A stretch of 64,000 nucleotides of DNA from Methylobacterium nonmethylotrophicum (GCF_004745635.1 NZ_SRLB01000019.1:1-64000), one strand, 5' to 3'; positions 25,161 to 36,414 are shown, counted from the first letter of the stretch. The notes: generated by a model not told the origin, from the letters alone. A program made the numbers and translations.

Positions 25161-25454
25161 GTGTACGCGATCTGCTTCGACCTCGATACCGAGACGCTTA
25201 AGAACCAGTACCACAACGCATCCTGGCAGAATGGCTACCAGGACATCGCCCGGGTGCTAGAGCGCCACGGCTTCGACCGGCAGCAGGGCAGCGTGTATTT
25301 CGGCAACGACCAGGTCGACCCGGTGCGCTGCGTCCTGGCGATCCAGGACGTGGCGCGGGAATGCCCCTGGTTCCGGGCGGCGGTGGTCGATGTCCGCATG
25401 CTGCGGATCGAGGAGAACAACGACCTGCTACCGGCGCTCCAGCCGCCCGCCTGA
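25161..25454 (+). CDS. vapD: VapD-like (Cas2-fold) endoribonuclease, apparently orphan
   Basis: 97 residues from GTG 25161, the normal VapD length, with GGAG 7 bases upstream. The N-terminus VYAICFDLDTETLK carries the Asp of the Cas2-like ferredoxin fold. YHNASWQNGYQDIARVLERHGFDRQQGSVYF and VLAIQDVARECPWFRAAVVDVRMLRIEENNDL complete the family pattern. VapD proteins are mRNA interferases related to Cas2. No VapX-type antitoxin is evident; an in-frame ATG at 25062 would add a 33-residue basic extension, which could be a leader or just read-through. Confidence 0.82.
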   Translation: MYAICFDLDTETLKNQYHNASWQNGYQDIARVLERHGFDRQQGSVYFGNDQVDPVRCVLAIQDVARECPWFRAAVVDVRMLRIEENNDLLPALQPPA

Positions 25455-25561
25455 GGCCCCGCCCGCCCCCAGTGTTGCACCCGCTCTACAGCGCACGGGC
25501 CGCCCTCTCGACTAGGAGGGGAGGGCGGCGCCCTCCGGCGCCGCCTTCCGGATTGGCCGCC

Positions 25562-26791
25562 ATGCCGCGCGCGACGTCGCCCACCCCCGATCCCGCCGTC
25601 GACGCGGCGGCGCTGCTGCGCCGCCTCGCCTTCTTCGGCCTGACGGTGGTGATCCCGGTCACCGCCCTGGTGTCGCGGCGCAGCGTCGTGATCCTGGCGC
25701 CGATCGGCATCGCGCTCCTGATCATCGCGGCCCTCCTCGACGGGGCCCAGCGTCCCCTCGGGGCGGGGCTGACGCGCCTCGGCGGCGCGCGCGCGATCCT
25801 GGCCGGCGCGCTGCTGCTCGGCTGGTGCGCCCTGTCGCTGGTCTGGACGCCGTTCCCGGGCCCGGCGAGCGAGCGCCTGCTCAACCTCGCGGCCACGGTG
25901 GGATTGACCGTGGCGGGCTATCTCGCGCTGCCCGACCGGATGCGCTCGGCCAACCTCTACCTCCTGCCCCTCGGGGTCGGGGCGGCGGCGATCGGGGCGG
26001 TGCTGCTCGGGCTGTTCAGCGGCGCCGCGTTGCGGGGGGGCTTCGAGGACGACAGCGCGCTCGAGCGCGCCGCGATGCTGCTCGCCCTGCTGGTCTGGCC
26101 GGCCGCCGCCTGGCTGCGCTCGCGCCGCCGCGACATGGAGGCGCTCGGCCTCGCGGTGGTGGTGGCGCTGGCGCTGGTGCTCGCCCCCGGGCCGGTGCCG
26201 CTCCTGGCGCTGGCCTTCGGGGCCGCCGCCTTCGCGCTCTCGGCCTGGCGCCAGGGCCTCGGCGTGCGGGTCACCGCCGGCGTCGCGGCGGGCCTCGTCG
26301 CCCTGGCGCCGCTCCTGCCCTTCCTCCTGCGGCCGCTCCTGTCCCCGGTCCTGGGACCGCTCCACCCCACAATCCTGTCCCTGAAGGCCTGGCAGCGGGT
26401 GGTGACGGGCGAGCCCCTGCGCCTCATCACCGGCCACGGCCTCGAGACGGCGCTCCGCGGCAAGGTCATCGGCATGCTGCCGGTCAATGCCCCGGCCTCG
26501 CTGCTGTTCGAGATCTGGTACGAGCTCGGCATCGTCGGCGCCGTCGCGGCCGCCTTCGTGCTGTGGAGCGGCATCCGCCATTCCGGCCGCGAGCACCCGG
26601 TCCTGACCCCCGGCGCCATGGCGACCGCCGCCACCGCCTTCGCCTCCGCCTGCCTCGGCATCGGCACCACCGCGAGCTGGTGGTTCACCAGCGTGACCGT
26701 GGTGGTGCTGGTCTTCATCGCGGCGGAGCGGGGCCAGTTCCGCACCAGCCGCCCGAAGGCGAGCGCCCTGCCGCCGCGCAGCGCGGCATAG
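25562..26791 (+). CDS. O-antigen ligase/polymerase-like polytopic membrane protein
   Basis: 409 residues with about ten hydrophobic segments. The periplasmic loop contains the Wzy_C/WaaL-type pattern ITGHGLETALRG, followed by LLFEIWYELGIVGAVAAAFVLW, the familiar end of the O-antigen ligase family. Such proteins join or polymerise surface glycans. ATG 25562 follows a GC-rich leader; the longer in-frame extension overlaps the VapD gene and is rejected. No other glycan genes are adjacent, so the substrate is unknown. It ends 13 bp before a hairpin shared with the convergent gene. Confidence 0.78.
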   Translation: MPRATSPTPDPAVDAAALLRRLAFFGLTVVIPVTALVSRRSVVILAPIGIALLIIAALLDGAQRPLGAGLTRLGGARAILAGALLLGWCALSLVWTPFPGPASERLLNLAATVGLTVAGYLALPDRMRSANLYLLPLGVGAAAIGAVLLGLFSGAALRGGFEDDSALERAAMLLALLVWPAAAWLRSRRRDMEALGLAVVVALALVLAPGPVPLLALAFGAAAFALSAWRQGLGVRVTAGVAAGLVALAPLLPFLLRPLLSPVLGPLHPTILSLKAWQRVVTGEPLRLITGHGLETALRGKVIGMLPVNAPASLLFEIWYELGIVGAVAAAFVLWSGIRHSGREHPVLTPGAMATAATAFASACLGIGTTASWWFTSVTVVVLVFIAAERGQFRTSRPKASALPPRSAA

Positions 26792-26804
26792 CCTCGGACA
26801 CGAT

Positions 26805-26823
26805 CGCCGCGCGATGCGCGGCG
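26805..26823. terminator. Hairpin between convergent genes
   Basis: A perfect 8-bp stem CGCCGCGC/GCGCGGCG with a GAT loop lies in the 44-bp gap between a plus-strand and a minus-strand gene end. It has no T-run and could act in both directions. Confidence 0.5.
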
Positions 26824-26835
26824 TGGCGTGGCGTT

Positions 26836-27153
26836 TCAGAACGTCGCCGCGCAGCGCGGCGTCGAGCCCGGCATGGTCGTCGCGCAAGGTGGCGCGACCT
26901 CCGCCATCCGGCTGTCCAGCCAGGCGCGGGCCTGGTCGAGGGTCGGGAAGATGGGCGGGCGCGGCCCGCCGGCGACGTACCCGAACCCGGCCTCGAGATA
27001 CCAGTGCCGGCCGACGCCCAGTTCCCCGTGCAGTTCCGGGTCGAGCTGGGTCAGGACGCCGATCAGGCGACCGTCGCGGTAGGCCAGGCGTCCCTCGGTG
27101 TCGGCGCTGCCGGTGTCGACCCGGACCGGGTCGAGAGTGATGCGGGCTGACAT
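26836..27153 (-). CDS. Small hypothetical protein
   Basis: 105 residues from ATG 27153. The composition is soluble: a beta-rich first half (ITLDPVRVDTGSADTEGRLAYRDGRLIGVLTQLD) and an aromatic loop (GRHWYLEAGFGY), then an amphipathic helix PTLDQARAWLDSRMAE. The pattern resembles small stress or translation-associated hypothetical proteins of rhizobiales, but I cannot name a family. The longer frame to 27321 would run through the AT-rich promoter-like stretch at 27150-27250 and is not used. Confidence 0.55.
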   Translation of the reverse strand: MSARITLDPVRVDTGSADTEGRLAYRDGRLIGVLTQLDPELHGELGVGRHWYLEAGFGYVAGGPRPPIFPTLDQARAWLDSRMAEVAPPCATTMPGSTPRCAATF

Positions 27154-27317
27154 TTTTGATTCGATTCGTGGATGAACTTGCCGGAATTTGCAACCGCAGA
27201 TACATAAACTGTGCGACATCGGCAACGGGTTCACGGTTAACCTGTCATCGACCATAAGGACTAGGCACATCGCGTCGACCGGTGCGGCCTCGAGGATGAT
27301 CCGGCCCCGTCCGGACG

Positions 27318-27740
27318 TCACTCCTCGGCCGCCGCCTCGATCGCCGCCATGTCGGCGTCGGAGAGGCCGACATGGTGGCCGATCTCGTGAACCAGCACGT
27401 GGGCGACGAGGTGGCCCAGCGTCTCGTCATGCTCGGCCCAGTAATCGAGGAGGGGCCGGCGGTAGAGCCAGACCATGTTGGGAAACTGACCCGTCGCGAG
27501 GTTCACCGCGCCCCCGCCCTGCGCCAGGCCGGTGCCGCGAAACAGGCCGAGGAGGTCGAACTCGGTCTCGCAGCCCATCTCGTCGAGGGTCTCCTCGTCC
27601 GGAAACTCCTCGACGCGGATCACCACGCCCTCGCACAGGGCGCGGAATTCCTCCGGCAGCCGCGCGAAGGCCGCCTCCGCCAAGGCCTCGAAGGCGGCGA
27701 GGTCGGGGGCCCGTTGCGCGCTCCAGTCGATCTCGGCCAT
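27318..27740 (-). CDS. Zincin-like metallopeptidase family protein (DUF1025 type)
   Basis: 140 residues. The zinc-binding HEIGHHVGLSD (HExxH plus a downstream Asp) is near the C-terminus, preceded by GHLVAHVLV. The N-terminal part FAALAEAAFARLPEEFRALCEGVVIRVEEFPDEE and DLLGLFRGT complete the family pattern. The preferred ATG is 27740 (MAEIDWSAQ); a GTG start at 27767 is possible. These are small cytoplasmic putative proteases, function undefined. The C-terminus is acidic (IEAAAEE). Confidence 0.85.
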   Translation of the reverse strand: MAEIDWSAQRAPDLAAFEALAEAAFARLPEEFRALCEGVVIRVEEFPDEETLDEMGCETEFDLLGLFRGTGLAQGGGAVNLATGQFPNMVWLYRRPLLDYWAEHDETLGHLVAHVLVHEIGHHVGLSDADMAAIEAAAEE

Positions 27741-27760
27741 CTCGGTTCCCGGTTCGGTCG

Positions 27761-27946
27761 TCACCACAGGTGGAGTTGCCGGCCGAGCAGCCAGGCCAGG
27801 ACGGCGAGCGCCGCGACGCCGAGGCCCCGGCCGATGCGCCTGCCCCAGACCTCGGCCGGGTCGTTCCCGTCTTCCTGCCGGCTCCGGTCTTGCCGGCTCT
27901 GATCCTGCCGATTGTCGCCGTGCCGGCGCTCGTCCGGCGGGCTCAC
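27761..27946 (-). CDS. Small basic single-span membrane protein coupled to the HAD phosphatase
   Basis: 61 residues from GTG 27946, whose first bases overlap the stop of the HAD gene (GTGA). The N-terminal 30 residues are hydrophilic and Asp/Arg/Gln-rich (DERRHGDNRQDQSRQDRSRQ). One TM helix follows (GLGVAALAVLAWLLGRQLHLW). It looks like a real coupled gene because the overlap is precise and the TM sits at the very C-terminus. The function is unknown. Confidence 0.6.
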   Translation of the reverse strand: MSPPDERRHGDNRQDQSRQDRSRQEDGNDPAEVWGRRIGRGLGVAALAVLAWLLGRQLHLW

Positions 27947-28674
27947 GCCGCCACCGCCGGGGCGACCCTTTCGGTCAGGAAACCCGCCAGGTCGTTGGTG
28001 ATGTGGTCGATGTGCGGGGCGCGCACCGCCTCCTGCTCGAAGCTCTCGCGGAACGGATCGATGGTGCGGGGCACCACCAGGACCGTCGCCATGCCGAGGT
28101 CGTGCGGGACGACGAGGTTCTTGGCGATGTCCTCGAACAGGGCCGAGCGGGTCGGGTCGACGCCGTGGCGGTCGAGGAACTTCTCGTAGGCCGTGCGCTC
28201 GGGCTTGGGCACGAAATCGGCCGCCGCGATGTCGAACACGTCCTCGAAATGGTCGAGGATGCCGAGCTTCTTCGCCACGTTCTCGGCGTGCCGGCGCGAG
28301 CCGTTGGTGAGGATCAGCTTGCGGCCGGGCAGGCCCTCGATCGCCTCGCCGAGCCCCGGATTGAGCGCGATGCTCGAATGGTCGATGTCGTGGGCGAAGT
28401 CGAGGAACTCGTAAGGATCGATCTTCCACTCGGCCATCAGGGCGCGCAAAGTCGTGCCGTAGCGGTGGTAGAAGTATTTCTGCAGCGCGCGGGCCGAGAT
28501 GCCGTCGAGCCCGAACAGGTTCATCACGTAGAGGGTGATGCGCTCGTCGACCTGCGGCCACACCCGGGCGTCGTGGGGATAGAGCGTGTTGTCGAGGTCG
28601 AACACCCAGGTGTCGATCCCGGAGAAGCCGCGGGCCTTGGGCGCTGTGAGGTGGCTCTCGCCTGGCAGGAGCAA
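27943..28674 (-). CDS. HAD-superfamily hydrolase, pyrimidine 5-nucleotidase-like
   Basis: About 243 residues. Motif I is WVFDLDNTLYPHDARVW (nucleophile Asp), motif II LILTNGSRRHAENVAKKLGI, motif III FVPKPERTAYEKFL and motif IV FEDIAKNLVVPHDLGM. This matches the SDT1/pyrimidine 5-nucleotidase family found next to argB or dap genes in rhizobia. The start is uncertain: no ATG precedes the conserved GFSGIDTWVFDLDNTL, so TTG 28674 is proposed. The frame stays open into argB, which is coincidental. Downstream it overlaps a small membrane protein gene. Confidence 0.85.
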   Translation of the reverse strand: MLLPGESHLTAPKARGFSGIDTWVFDLDNTLYPHDARVWPQVDERITLYVMNLFGLDGISARALQKYFYHRYGTTLRALMAEWKIDPYEFLDFAHDIDHSSIALNPGLGEAIEGLPGRKLILTNGSRRHAENVAKKLGILDHFEDVFDIAAADFVPKPERTAYEKFLDRHGVDPTRSALFEDIAKNLVVPHDLGMATVLVVPRTIDPFRESFEQEAVRAPHIDHITNDLAGFLTERVAPAVAA

Positions 28675-28799
28675 GGGACGTTCCGGCGACGGGGGCCCCA
28701 CGGCCCCGGACGCCCAAGATAGGCGAGGCGGGCCGGAAGGGAAGATGAAAGAACGGCAAGACGTCCGGGCGGCCGCGTCAGCCGCCCGGACGTCGTTCC

Positions 28800-29723
28800 T
28801 TACGACCGGCGGATCAGGGTGCCGGCGCCGTAATCGGTGAACAGCTCGAGCAGCACCGCGTGCGGCACCTTGCCGTCGAGGATGACCACCGCCTCGACGC
28901 CCTGCTCCAGGGCGTAGATGCAGGTCTCGATCTTCGGGATCATGCCGGCCGTGATGGTCCCGTCGGCGATCAGCCGGCGGCAATCCTCGATCGACAGTTC
29001 CGGGATCAGGTTCTTGTTCTTGTCGAGCACGCCCGGCACGTCGGTCAGCAGCAGCAGGCGCTTGGCCCGCATCGCCCCCGCGATGGCCCCCGCGAAGGTG
29101 TCGGCGTTGACGTTGTAGGTCTGGCCGTCGCTGCCGACCGCCACGGGGGCGAGAACCGGGATCAGCTCGGCCTTGAGCACCGCGTCGAGGACCGTGCGGT
29201 CGACGTGCTCGGGCTCGCCGACGAGGCCGAGATCGATGTGGCGCTCGATGTGGGAATCGGGATCCATCACCGTGCGGGCCGCGCGGCGCGCCCGCACCAT
29301 GTTGCCGTCCTTGCCGCACAGGCCGATCGCCTTGCCGCCCTCGGCCGAGATCCAGCCGACGATCTGCTTGTTGATCGATCCGGCCAGCACCATCTCGACC
29401 ACCTCGACGGTGGCCTCGTCGGTGACCCGCAGGCCCTCGCGGAACTCCGACTTGATGCCGAGCCGGTCGAGCATGCGGCCGATCTGCGGCCCGCCGCCAT
29501 GGACCACCACGGGCTTGAGGCCCGACTGCTCGAGCAGCACGATGTCCTCGGCGAAATCCTCCGCCGCCGCGCGGTCGCCCATGGCGTGGCCGCCATACTT
29601 GATGACGACGATCTCCTCGTCGTAGCGCTGCATGTGCGGCAGCGCCTGCACCAGCACCTCGGCCCGCACATGGACGTTGGGCAGTTGCACGTTCGGCGCT
29701 GTGTCCGCTCCGGAATCGCTCAT
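28800..29723 (-). CDS. argB: Acetylglutamate kinase
   Basis: 307 residues. It phosphorylates N-acetylglutamate in arginine biosynthesis. The glycine motifs IVVIKYGGHAMGD and VVVHGGGPQIGRML, the SINKQIVGW segment, and YNVNADTFAGAIAGAM with LLLLTDVPGVLD are diagnostic. The arginine-sensitive N-terminal extension (residues 1-25) fits feedback-inhibited ArgB. ATG 29723 has AGAGGAAA upstream; a start at 29789 would add a basic stretch. The adjoining HAD gene is on the same strand 125 bp downstream. Confidence 0.96.
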   Translation of the reverse strand: MSDSGADTAPNVQLPNVHVRAEVLVQALPHMQRYDEEIVVIKYGGHAMGDRAAAEDFAEDIVLLEQSGLKPVVVHGGGPQIGRMLDRLGIKSEFREGLRVTDEATVEVVEMVLAGSINKQIVGWISAEGGKAIGLCGKDGNMVRARRAARTVMDPDSHIERHIDLGLVGEPEHVDRTVLDAVLKAELIPVLAPVAVGSDGQTYNVNADTFAGAIAGAMRAKRLLLLTDVPGVLDKNKNLIPELSIEDCRRLIADGTITAGMIPKIETCIYALEQGVEAVVILDGKVPHAVLLELFTDYGAGTLIRRS

Positions 29724-29750
29724 CGCGGCGGATTTCCTCTGGCAAGGTCG

Positions 29751-29794
29751 GGCCGCGGCACGCGGCAGGGGAAAGGTTGGCCGCGGCACGCGGC
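29751..29794. repeat. Short direct repeat upstream of argB
   Basis: GGCCGCGGCACGCGGC occurs at 29751-29766 and 29779-29794. The surrounding 282-bp gap (29724-30005) has no other feature seen. Confidence 0.6.
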
Positions 29795-30005
29795 TTGGGG
29801 ACGGCGCGGGGTTCTACGCATCATCGCGCGGCCTGTCACACCGAAATCGCGCGAGGCGGTCTCCCGGCTGCGGCGGCCGCGGCCCCGCACGGGGCGGCCG
29901 GGTTCTGGCGCCGTCCCGCGACGGTTCGATGACGGCCGGCCGCCTCAACCCCCGGTTAACCATGATCCGATCATCGTGGCCGCGGTCCAACAGGGTTCTT
30001 GACCG

Positions 30006-30215
30006 ATGCGCCCCGCCGATTCGCTCCTGCCGCGCCCCGCCCTCACCAGCCCCTCGCTCCTCGCCGCCACGGTCCACTCGCTCAGCGACCGCGCCGCCAG
30101 CCGCCAGGACCTCTGGCGCCTCCTCACCGACAGCTACACGGTCGACCTCGACGCCGTCGCGGCGGTGCTGCCGCGCCAGGAACCCGAGCCGGTCTGGCTG
30201 CCGGCGAAGCGCTGA
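30006..30215 (+). CDS. Small hypothetical protein
   Basis: 69 residues with a plausible helical fold (LLAATVHSLSDRAASRQDLWRLLTDSYTVDLDAVAAVLPRQ), no TM or cysteine. No clear ribosome site precedes ATG 30006, but codon use is like its neighbours. The frame ends 15 bp before the convergent MOSC gene. No family was recognised. Confidence 0.5.
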   Translation: MRPADSLLPRPALTSPSLLAATVHSLSDRAASRQDLWRLLTDSYTVDLDAVAAVLPRQEPEPVWLPAKR

Positions 30216-30230
30216 TCCCGGGAAGGGCCG

Positions 30231-31007
30231 TCAGCCCGCCGCCCGCAGCACGTCCCCGGCCCGCACCTCACCCCCCGCCATCACCTCGGCGTAGATGCCG
30301 CAATCGGCGTGGCCGAGGTGCTTCTGCAGCGCCTCCGGGATCGCGAGGTCGCGCTCTCCCGTCGCCGGATCGACGTTGGTGGCCGCGCAGCGCACGATGC
30401 GCTTCGTCACCTTCAGGCGCAGGCCCGCATCCGTGACGAGTTCGGCCCCGACGAGGTCGAGCTCGGCGAAGGCCGGCAGCCCGGTGACGTGGAGGTTGCC
30501 GCGAAAGCGCAGGGGGTCCACCGGCGCACCGACCATGTCCTCGACCGCCGCCACGCTCGCCAGGTTGATGAGCGACACGAAGCCGCTGCGCGAATCGGTG
30601 AAGCGGTAGCCCTCCGGCGCCGCGAGCACCTTCGGGGGGCCGCGCAGTTCCTTGGGCACGAAGCGGCGGAAGAACGCCTCGATGGCGAGGCGTCCCTCCG
30701 GCGTGGCGAGGTCGCCGCGGGCCACCTCGCGGTCGCCCTCGCGGATGGTCAGCACGCCGGTCGCGTCGTCGTAGGCCGTGCGCAGGCGCGCCAGGGCCTC
30801 GTTGCGCATCAGCATCAGGTACTTGATCTTGGGCTGATGCGCCGGGGCGGCGGGGTCGAAGCCGCTCGGGCCGTTCTCGACCGCGAACAGCCGGTCGCCC
30901 GGGAAGTAGGCGCCGGCACTCAGCGCCGCCGAGGCCAGGGGCTCGGGCGAGAGGCCCTTCACGGGGTAGCGGTGGAGGGCGGTGACGGTGAGGGCGGCTG
31001 TCGTCAT
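30231..31007 (-). CDS. MOSC-domain protein
   Basis: 258 residues. The MOSC beta-barrel N-terminal domain (VTALHRYPVKGLSPEPL, FPGDRLFAVEN) is followed by the conserved Cys region RIVRCAATNVDPATGERD at about residues 205-222, where a cysteine binds sulfur or molybdenum cofactor in the family. FRGNLHVTGLPAF is the other MOSC hallmark. Such proteins sulfurate or reduce via molybdenum cofactor. No mo-cofactor genes are adjacent, so the substrate is not predicted. The ATG at 31007 is standard. Confidence 0.88.
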   Translation of the reverse strand: MTTAALTVTALHRYPVKGLSPEPLASAALSAGAYFPGDRLFAVENGPSGFDPAAPAHQPKIKYLMLMRNEALARLRTAYDDATGVLTIREGDREVARGDLATPEGRLAIEAFFRRFVPKELRGPPKVLAAPEGYRFTDSRSGFVSLINLASVAAVEDMVGAPVDPLRFRGNLHVTGLPAFAELDLVGAELVTDAGLRLKVTKRIVRCAATNVDPATGERDLAIPEALQKHLGHADCGIYAEVMAGGEVRAGDVLRAAG

Positions 31008-31130
31008 GCCCCCGTGGGTAGCGGAATTCGCGGGCGCTGAGAATTGCGGTCCCGCTCCCCGCTGCCGAGCCCTGCCGCAAAGCCATCCGCCGGCCGCATG
31101 CCTCGCGCCCGCTAATCGCGTCGCCGGCCC

Positions 31131-31159
31131 CTTGTGTTACCGATATGTCACACCACATG
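31131..31159 (+). promoter_or_regulatory. RpoH (sigma-32)-type promoter candidate of clpB
   Basis: CTTGTG (31131-31136), 17 bp, then CACATG (31154-31159) resembles the heat-shock -35 CTTG and -10 CCCATnT. It lies 125 bp before the clpB start. The match is partial. Confidence 0.4.
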
Positions 31160-31283
31160 GGGAGGGCCGGCGGCTTCCGGGAAGGGCCGGCGCCCGGCGC
31201 GCGACCGACGCGCGAGGGCGAACCCTACGGTCCCCCGACGCCTCCTCACAGGGCGGGCGGACCGGCCGAGGAGGAGCGAATTC

Positions 31284-33923
<2,640 letters not shown>

Positions 33924-33943
33924 CGCCGCCGCGCGGCTTCCAG

Positions 33944-33979
33944 GGGCCCGCCTCCAATCCGGAGGCGGGCCCTTTTTTC
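33944..33979 (+). terminator. Intrinsic terminator of clpB
   Basis: A 12-bp perfect stem GGGCCCGCCTCC/GGAGGCGGGCCC, 5-nt loop, followed by TTTTTT. Confidence 0.95.
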
Positions 33980-33982
33980 GTC

Positions 33983-34687
33983 TCAGCAGCCGAGTTGTCG
34001 CGCCAGGTCGGCGAGGTCGGAGGCGGCGTGATCCACCGGCACCAGAGGCGCCGTCTCGCCGGTGCCCGGCCCGCTCTCGTCGGGCCGGGCGACATGGGCG
34101 GTGGCAAGCCCGCAGGCGGCGGCCGCCGCGAGGTCGGAGGAATGGGCCGCCACCATCATCACCTCGCTCGGCTGCAGCCGCAGCGCCTCGACGGCGCGGA
34201 GGTAGACGGCGGGCTTGGGCTTGTAGTCCTGGGCGAACTCGGCGCCGAGCACCGCGTCCCAGGGCAGGCGGTTGCGGCGGGCATGCGCGATGGCGAGCCG
34301 CACATGGGCGTTGGAGCAGGGCGCCAGCAGGTATCTCTCCCGCAGCCGCGCGAGCGCGTCGGGCACCTCGGGCCAGGCGTCGAGCCGGTGCCAGGCGAGG
34401 ACGAGCTCCTGCCGCACGCCCGGCGGCACCGCCTCGGCGAGGGTGAGGCCGGCGAGCACGCCCTCCAGGCTCTCGGCATGCAGGGTGTCGAGGTCGGCAT
34501 ACGCGCGGGCGCCCTGGCGGATCGGCTCCATGCCGGGCTGGTAGCGGTCGCGCCAGGCCTGCGCGAAGGCGCCGCCGTCGAGGTCGGGCCGGAACGGCGC
34601 CAGGAGGCGCGAGGCCTCCCGGGCGACGCCGCCATGCCAGTCGAGCAGGGTGCCGAAGACGTCGAAGATGAGGGCCTGGATCGCCAT
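33983..34687 (-). CDS. Haloacid dehalogenase type II-like HAD hydrolase
   Basis: 234 residues. Motif I is ALIFDVFGTLLDWHGG (nucleophile Asp), Ser/Asn motif LLAPCSNAHVRLA, Lys motif AQDYKPKPAVYLRAVEAL, acidic motif VMMVAAHSSDLAAAAACGLATAHVARPDE. This is the (S)-2-haloacid dehalogenase pattern; the typical substrate is a 2-halo or small acid, not proven here. It lies convergent to clpB just past its terminator. ATG 34687 is used. Confidence 0.88.
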   Translation of the reverse strand: MAIQALIFDVFGTLLDWHGGVAREASRLLAPFRPDLDGGAFAQAWRDRYQPGMEPIRQGARAYADLDTLHAESLEGVLAGLTLAEAVPPGVRQELVLAWHRLDAWPEVPDALARLRERYLLAPCSNAHVRLAIAHARRNRLPWDAVLGAEFAQDYKPKPAVYLRAVEALRLQPSEVMMVAAHSSDLAAAAACGLATAHVARPDESGPGTGETAPLVPVDHAASDLADLARQLGC

Positions 34688-34848
34688 GTGGGCCGCCTCC
34701 CGGGTTGGACTTGTGCTGCCCCGGTTATCGGCCCGGCCGCATGCGCTTCAAGCCCGCCTCCGGCGATCCTTCACCATCGGGTGAGCGGGTCCGTCCCCGG
34801 GCCAGGAACGAACGGAATTTCATACTCTGTTAACGATGGCGTCAGAGC

Positions 34849-35067
34849 ATGCCGGGCATGTCGAGTCTCCGCAAATCACCGCCCCTGTCCGAGCAGGACG
34901 CCGCACCGCGGAACACCATCCTGCGTCAGCAGATAGAAATCCTGCGGCAAACGACGCGCTCCCGCCCGACCCTGATCGAAGAATGGGCACAGGATGTGCA
35001 GCGCGATGATTCGGCTGAGCGGGCTGTGCAGCGGCTGACACAGTTGAAGGCCAGCGGCAAGATGTGA
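34849..35067 (+). CDS. Small hypothetical protein
   Basis: 72 residues, charged helices (NTILRQQIEILRQTTRSRPTLIEEWAQDVQRD) and a short C-terminal helix. No signal or TM segment. A second ATG lies nine bases later (34858). It follows an AT-richer stretch that could be a promoter. The frame has no clear homologue that I recognise. Confidence 0.5.
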   Translation: MPGMSSLRKSPPLSEQDAAPRNTILRQQIEILRQTTRSRPTLIEEWAQDVQRDDSAERAVQRLTQLKASGKM

Positions 35068-35373
35068 GGATGGTCTTTCGCGGGCGGGCGCGGGCGCCGT
35101 TACGACGGCGATGAACGTCCCTCGGCCTCCCGCGCGAGAGCCGGATGCCGAATCAGTGCCGCTCGTGGAGCCCGATGGACCGTCAGAGAGCTGACATTTC
35201 CTTGCGGTGTTCAGTTCGATACTCGACGAGAACCGCGCAGGGCATCCGCCCTGGCGACGGAGAACCGCGAACGCGCGCCTGTTCTCCAACCCTCTGCGTC
35301 ATCTCGGGGCTCACCGGAGGTGAGAACCCGGGATGAAGCGGTGGGCACGCCCCCATCGAGGGGGCATGGCGCC
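35068..35373. other. 306-bp gap between a small ORF and trpS
   Basis: No gene is supported. A GCCCCC/GGGGGC stem at 35349-35365, 9 bp past the trpS stop, may be part of the trpS terminator. I see nothing else. Confidence 0.5.
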
Positions 35374-36414
35374 TCAGCGCCGGCGCACGAAGCCCACGAT
35401 GTCCTTCACCGCCGCGATGTTCGGGGCGGCGATCGCCTCGGCCCGGGCGGCGCCCTCGGCCAGCACCGCATCGATGTGGCCCGGATCGGCGACGAGGCGC
35501 TTCATCTCGGCGCCGATCGGCCCGAGCTTGGCGACCGCGAGATCGACGAGCGCCCCCTTGAAGGCCGAGAACTGGGCGCCGCCATACTCGCGCAGCACGT
35601 CCTCGCGGCTCGCGTCGTTGAGCGCCGCGAAGATGCCCACGAGGTTGTCGGCCTCCGGCCGCTTCTCGAGGCCGGCGGTCTCGGAGGGCAGGGGCTCGGC
35701 GTCGGTCTTGGCCTTGCGCACCTTCTGGGCGATGGCGTCCGGATCGTCCGTCAGGTTGATCCGCGAGTAGTCGGACGGGTCCGACTTCGACATCTTCTTG
35801 GTGCCGTCGCGCAAGGACATCACCCGGGCGGCGGGCCCGCCGATCAGCGGCTCGGTGAGGGGGAAGAACGCCTCGCCGTGGCCGTGCTCCGCAATTGCGC
35901 CAGCAAAGTCGTTGTTGAACTTCTGGGCGATGTCGCGGGTCAGCTCGAGATGCTGCTTCTGGTCCTCGCCGACCGGGACGTGGGTGGCCCGGTAGGCCAG
36001 GATGTCGGCCGCCATCAGCACCGGATAGTCGTAGAGGCCGATGCTGGCGTTCTCGCGGTCCTTGCCGGCCTTCTCCTTGAACTGCGTCATGCGGTTGAGC
36101 CAGCCGAGGCGGGCGACGCAGTTGAAGATCCAGGCGAGTTCCGCGTGCTGCGGCACCTGGCTCTGGTTGAACACCACCGAGCGGGCCGGGTCGATGCCGG
36201 CGGCCAGGAAGGCGGCCGTGACCTCGCGGATCTGGCGCGTCAGTTCGCCCGGGTCCTGCCAGACCGTGATCGCGTGCAGGTCGACGACGCAGTACAGGCA
36301 CTCGTATTGGGCCTGCATGGCGACGAAGCGCTTGATCGCGCCGAGATAGTTGCCGAGGTGCAGGTTTCCGGTCGGCTGGACGCCGGAGAAGACCAGTTCC
36401 TTGAACGCGGGCAT
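35374..36414 (-). CDS. trpS: Tryptophan-tRNA ligase
   Basis: 346 residues. Class I aminoacyl-tRNA synthetase motifs: GVQPTGNLHLGNYLGAI contains the HIGH-like signature and RDGTKKMSKSDPSDYSRI the KMSKS loop. Other segments are CVVDLHAIT, DYPVLMAADIL and PVGEDQKQHLELTRDIA. The ATG at 36414 starts the conserved FKELVFSGVQPTG; the longer frame is rejected as unconserved. The C-terminal anticodon-recognition helices are complete. Confidence 0.97.
   Translation of the reverse strand: MPAFKELVFSGVQPTGNLHLGNYLGAIKRFVAMQAQYECLYCVVDLHAITVWQDPGELTRQIREVTAAFLAAGIDPARSVVFNQSQVPQHAELAWIFNCVARLGWLNRMTQFKEKAGKDRENASIGLYDYPVLMAADILAYRATHVPVGEDQKQHLELTRDIAQKFNNDFAGAIAEHGHGEAFFPLTEPLIGGPAARVMSLRDGTKKMSKSDPSDYSRINLTDDPDAIAQKVRKAKTDAEPLPSETAGLEKRPEADNLVGIFAALNDASREDVLREYGGAQFSAFKGALVDLAVAKLGPIGAEMKRLVADPGHIDAVLAEGAARAEAIAAPNIAAVKDIVGFVRRR

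Noticed and set aside
27943..29745. A fused HAD-argB frame
   Set aside because: The upstream part is an alternative frame of argB. There is only one HAD protein, with an uncertain start.
34802..34840. EcfG-like promoter before the small gene at 34849
   Set aside because: GGAAC and GTT are 19 bp apart instead of 16-17, so it does not fit.
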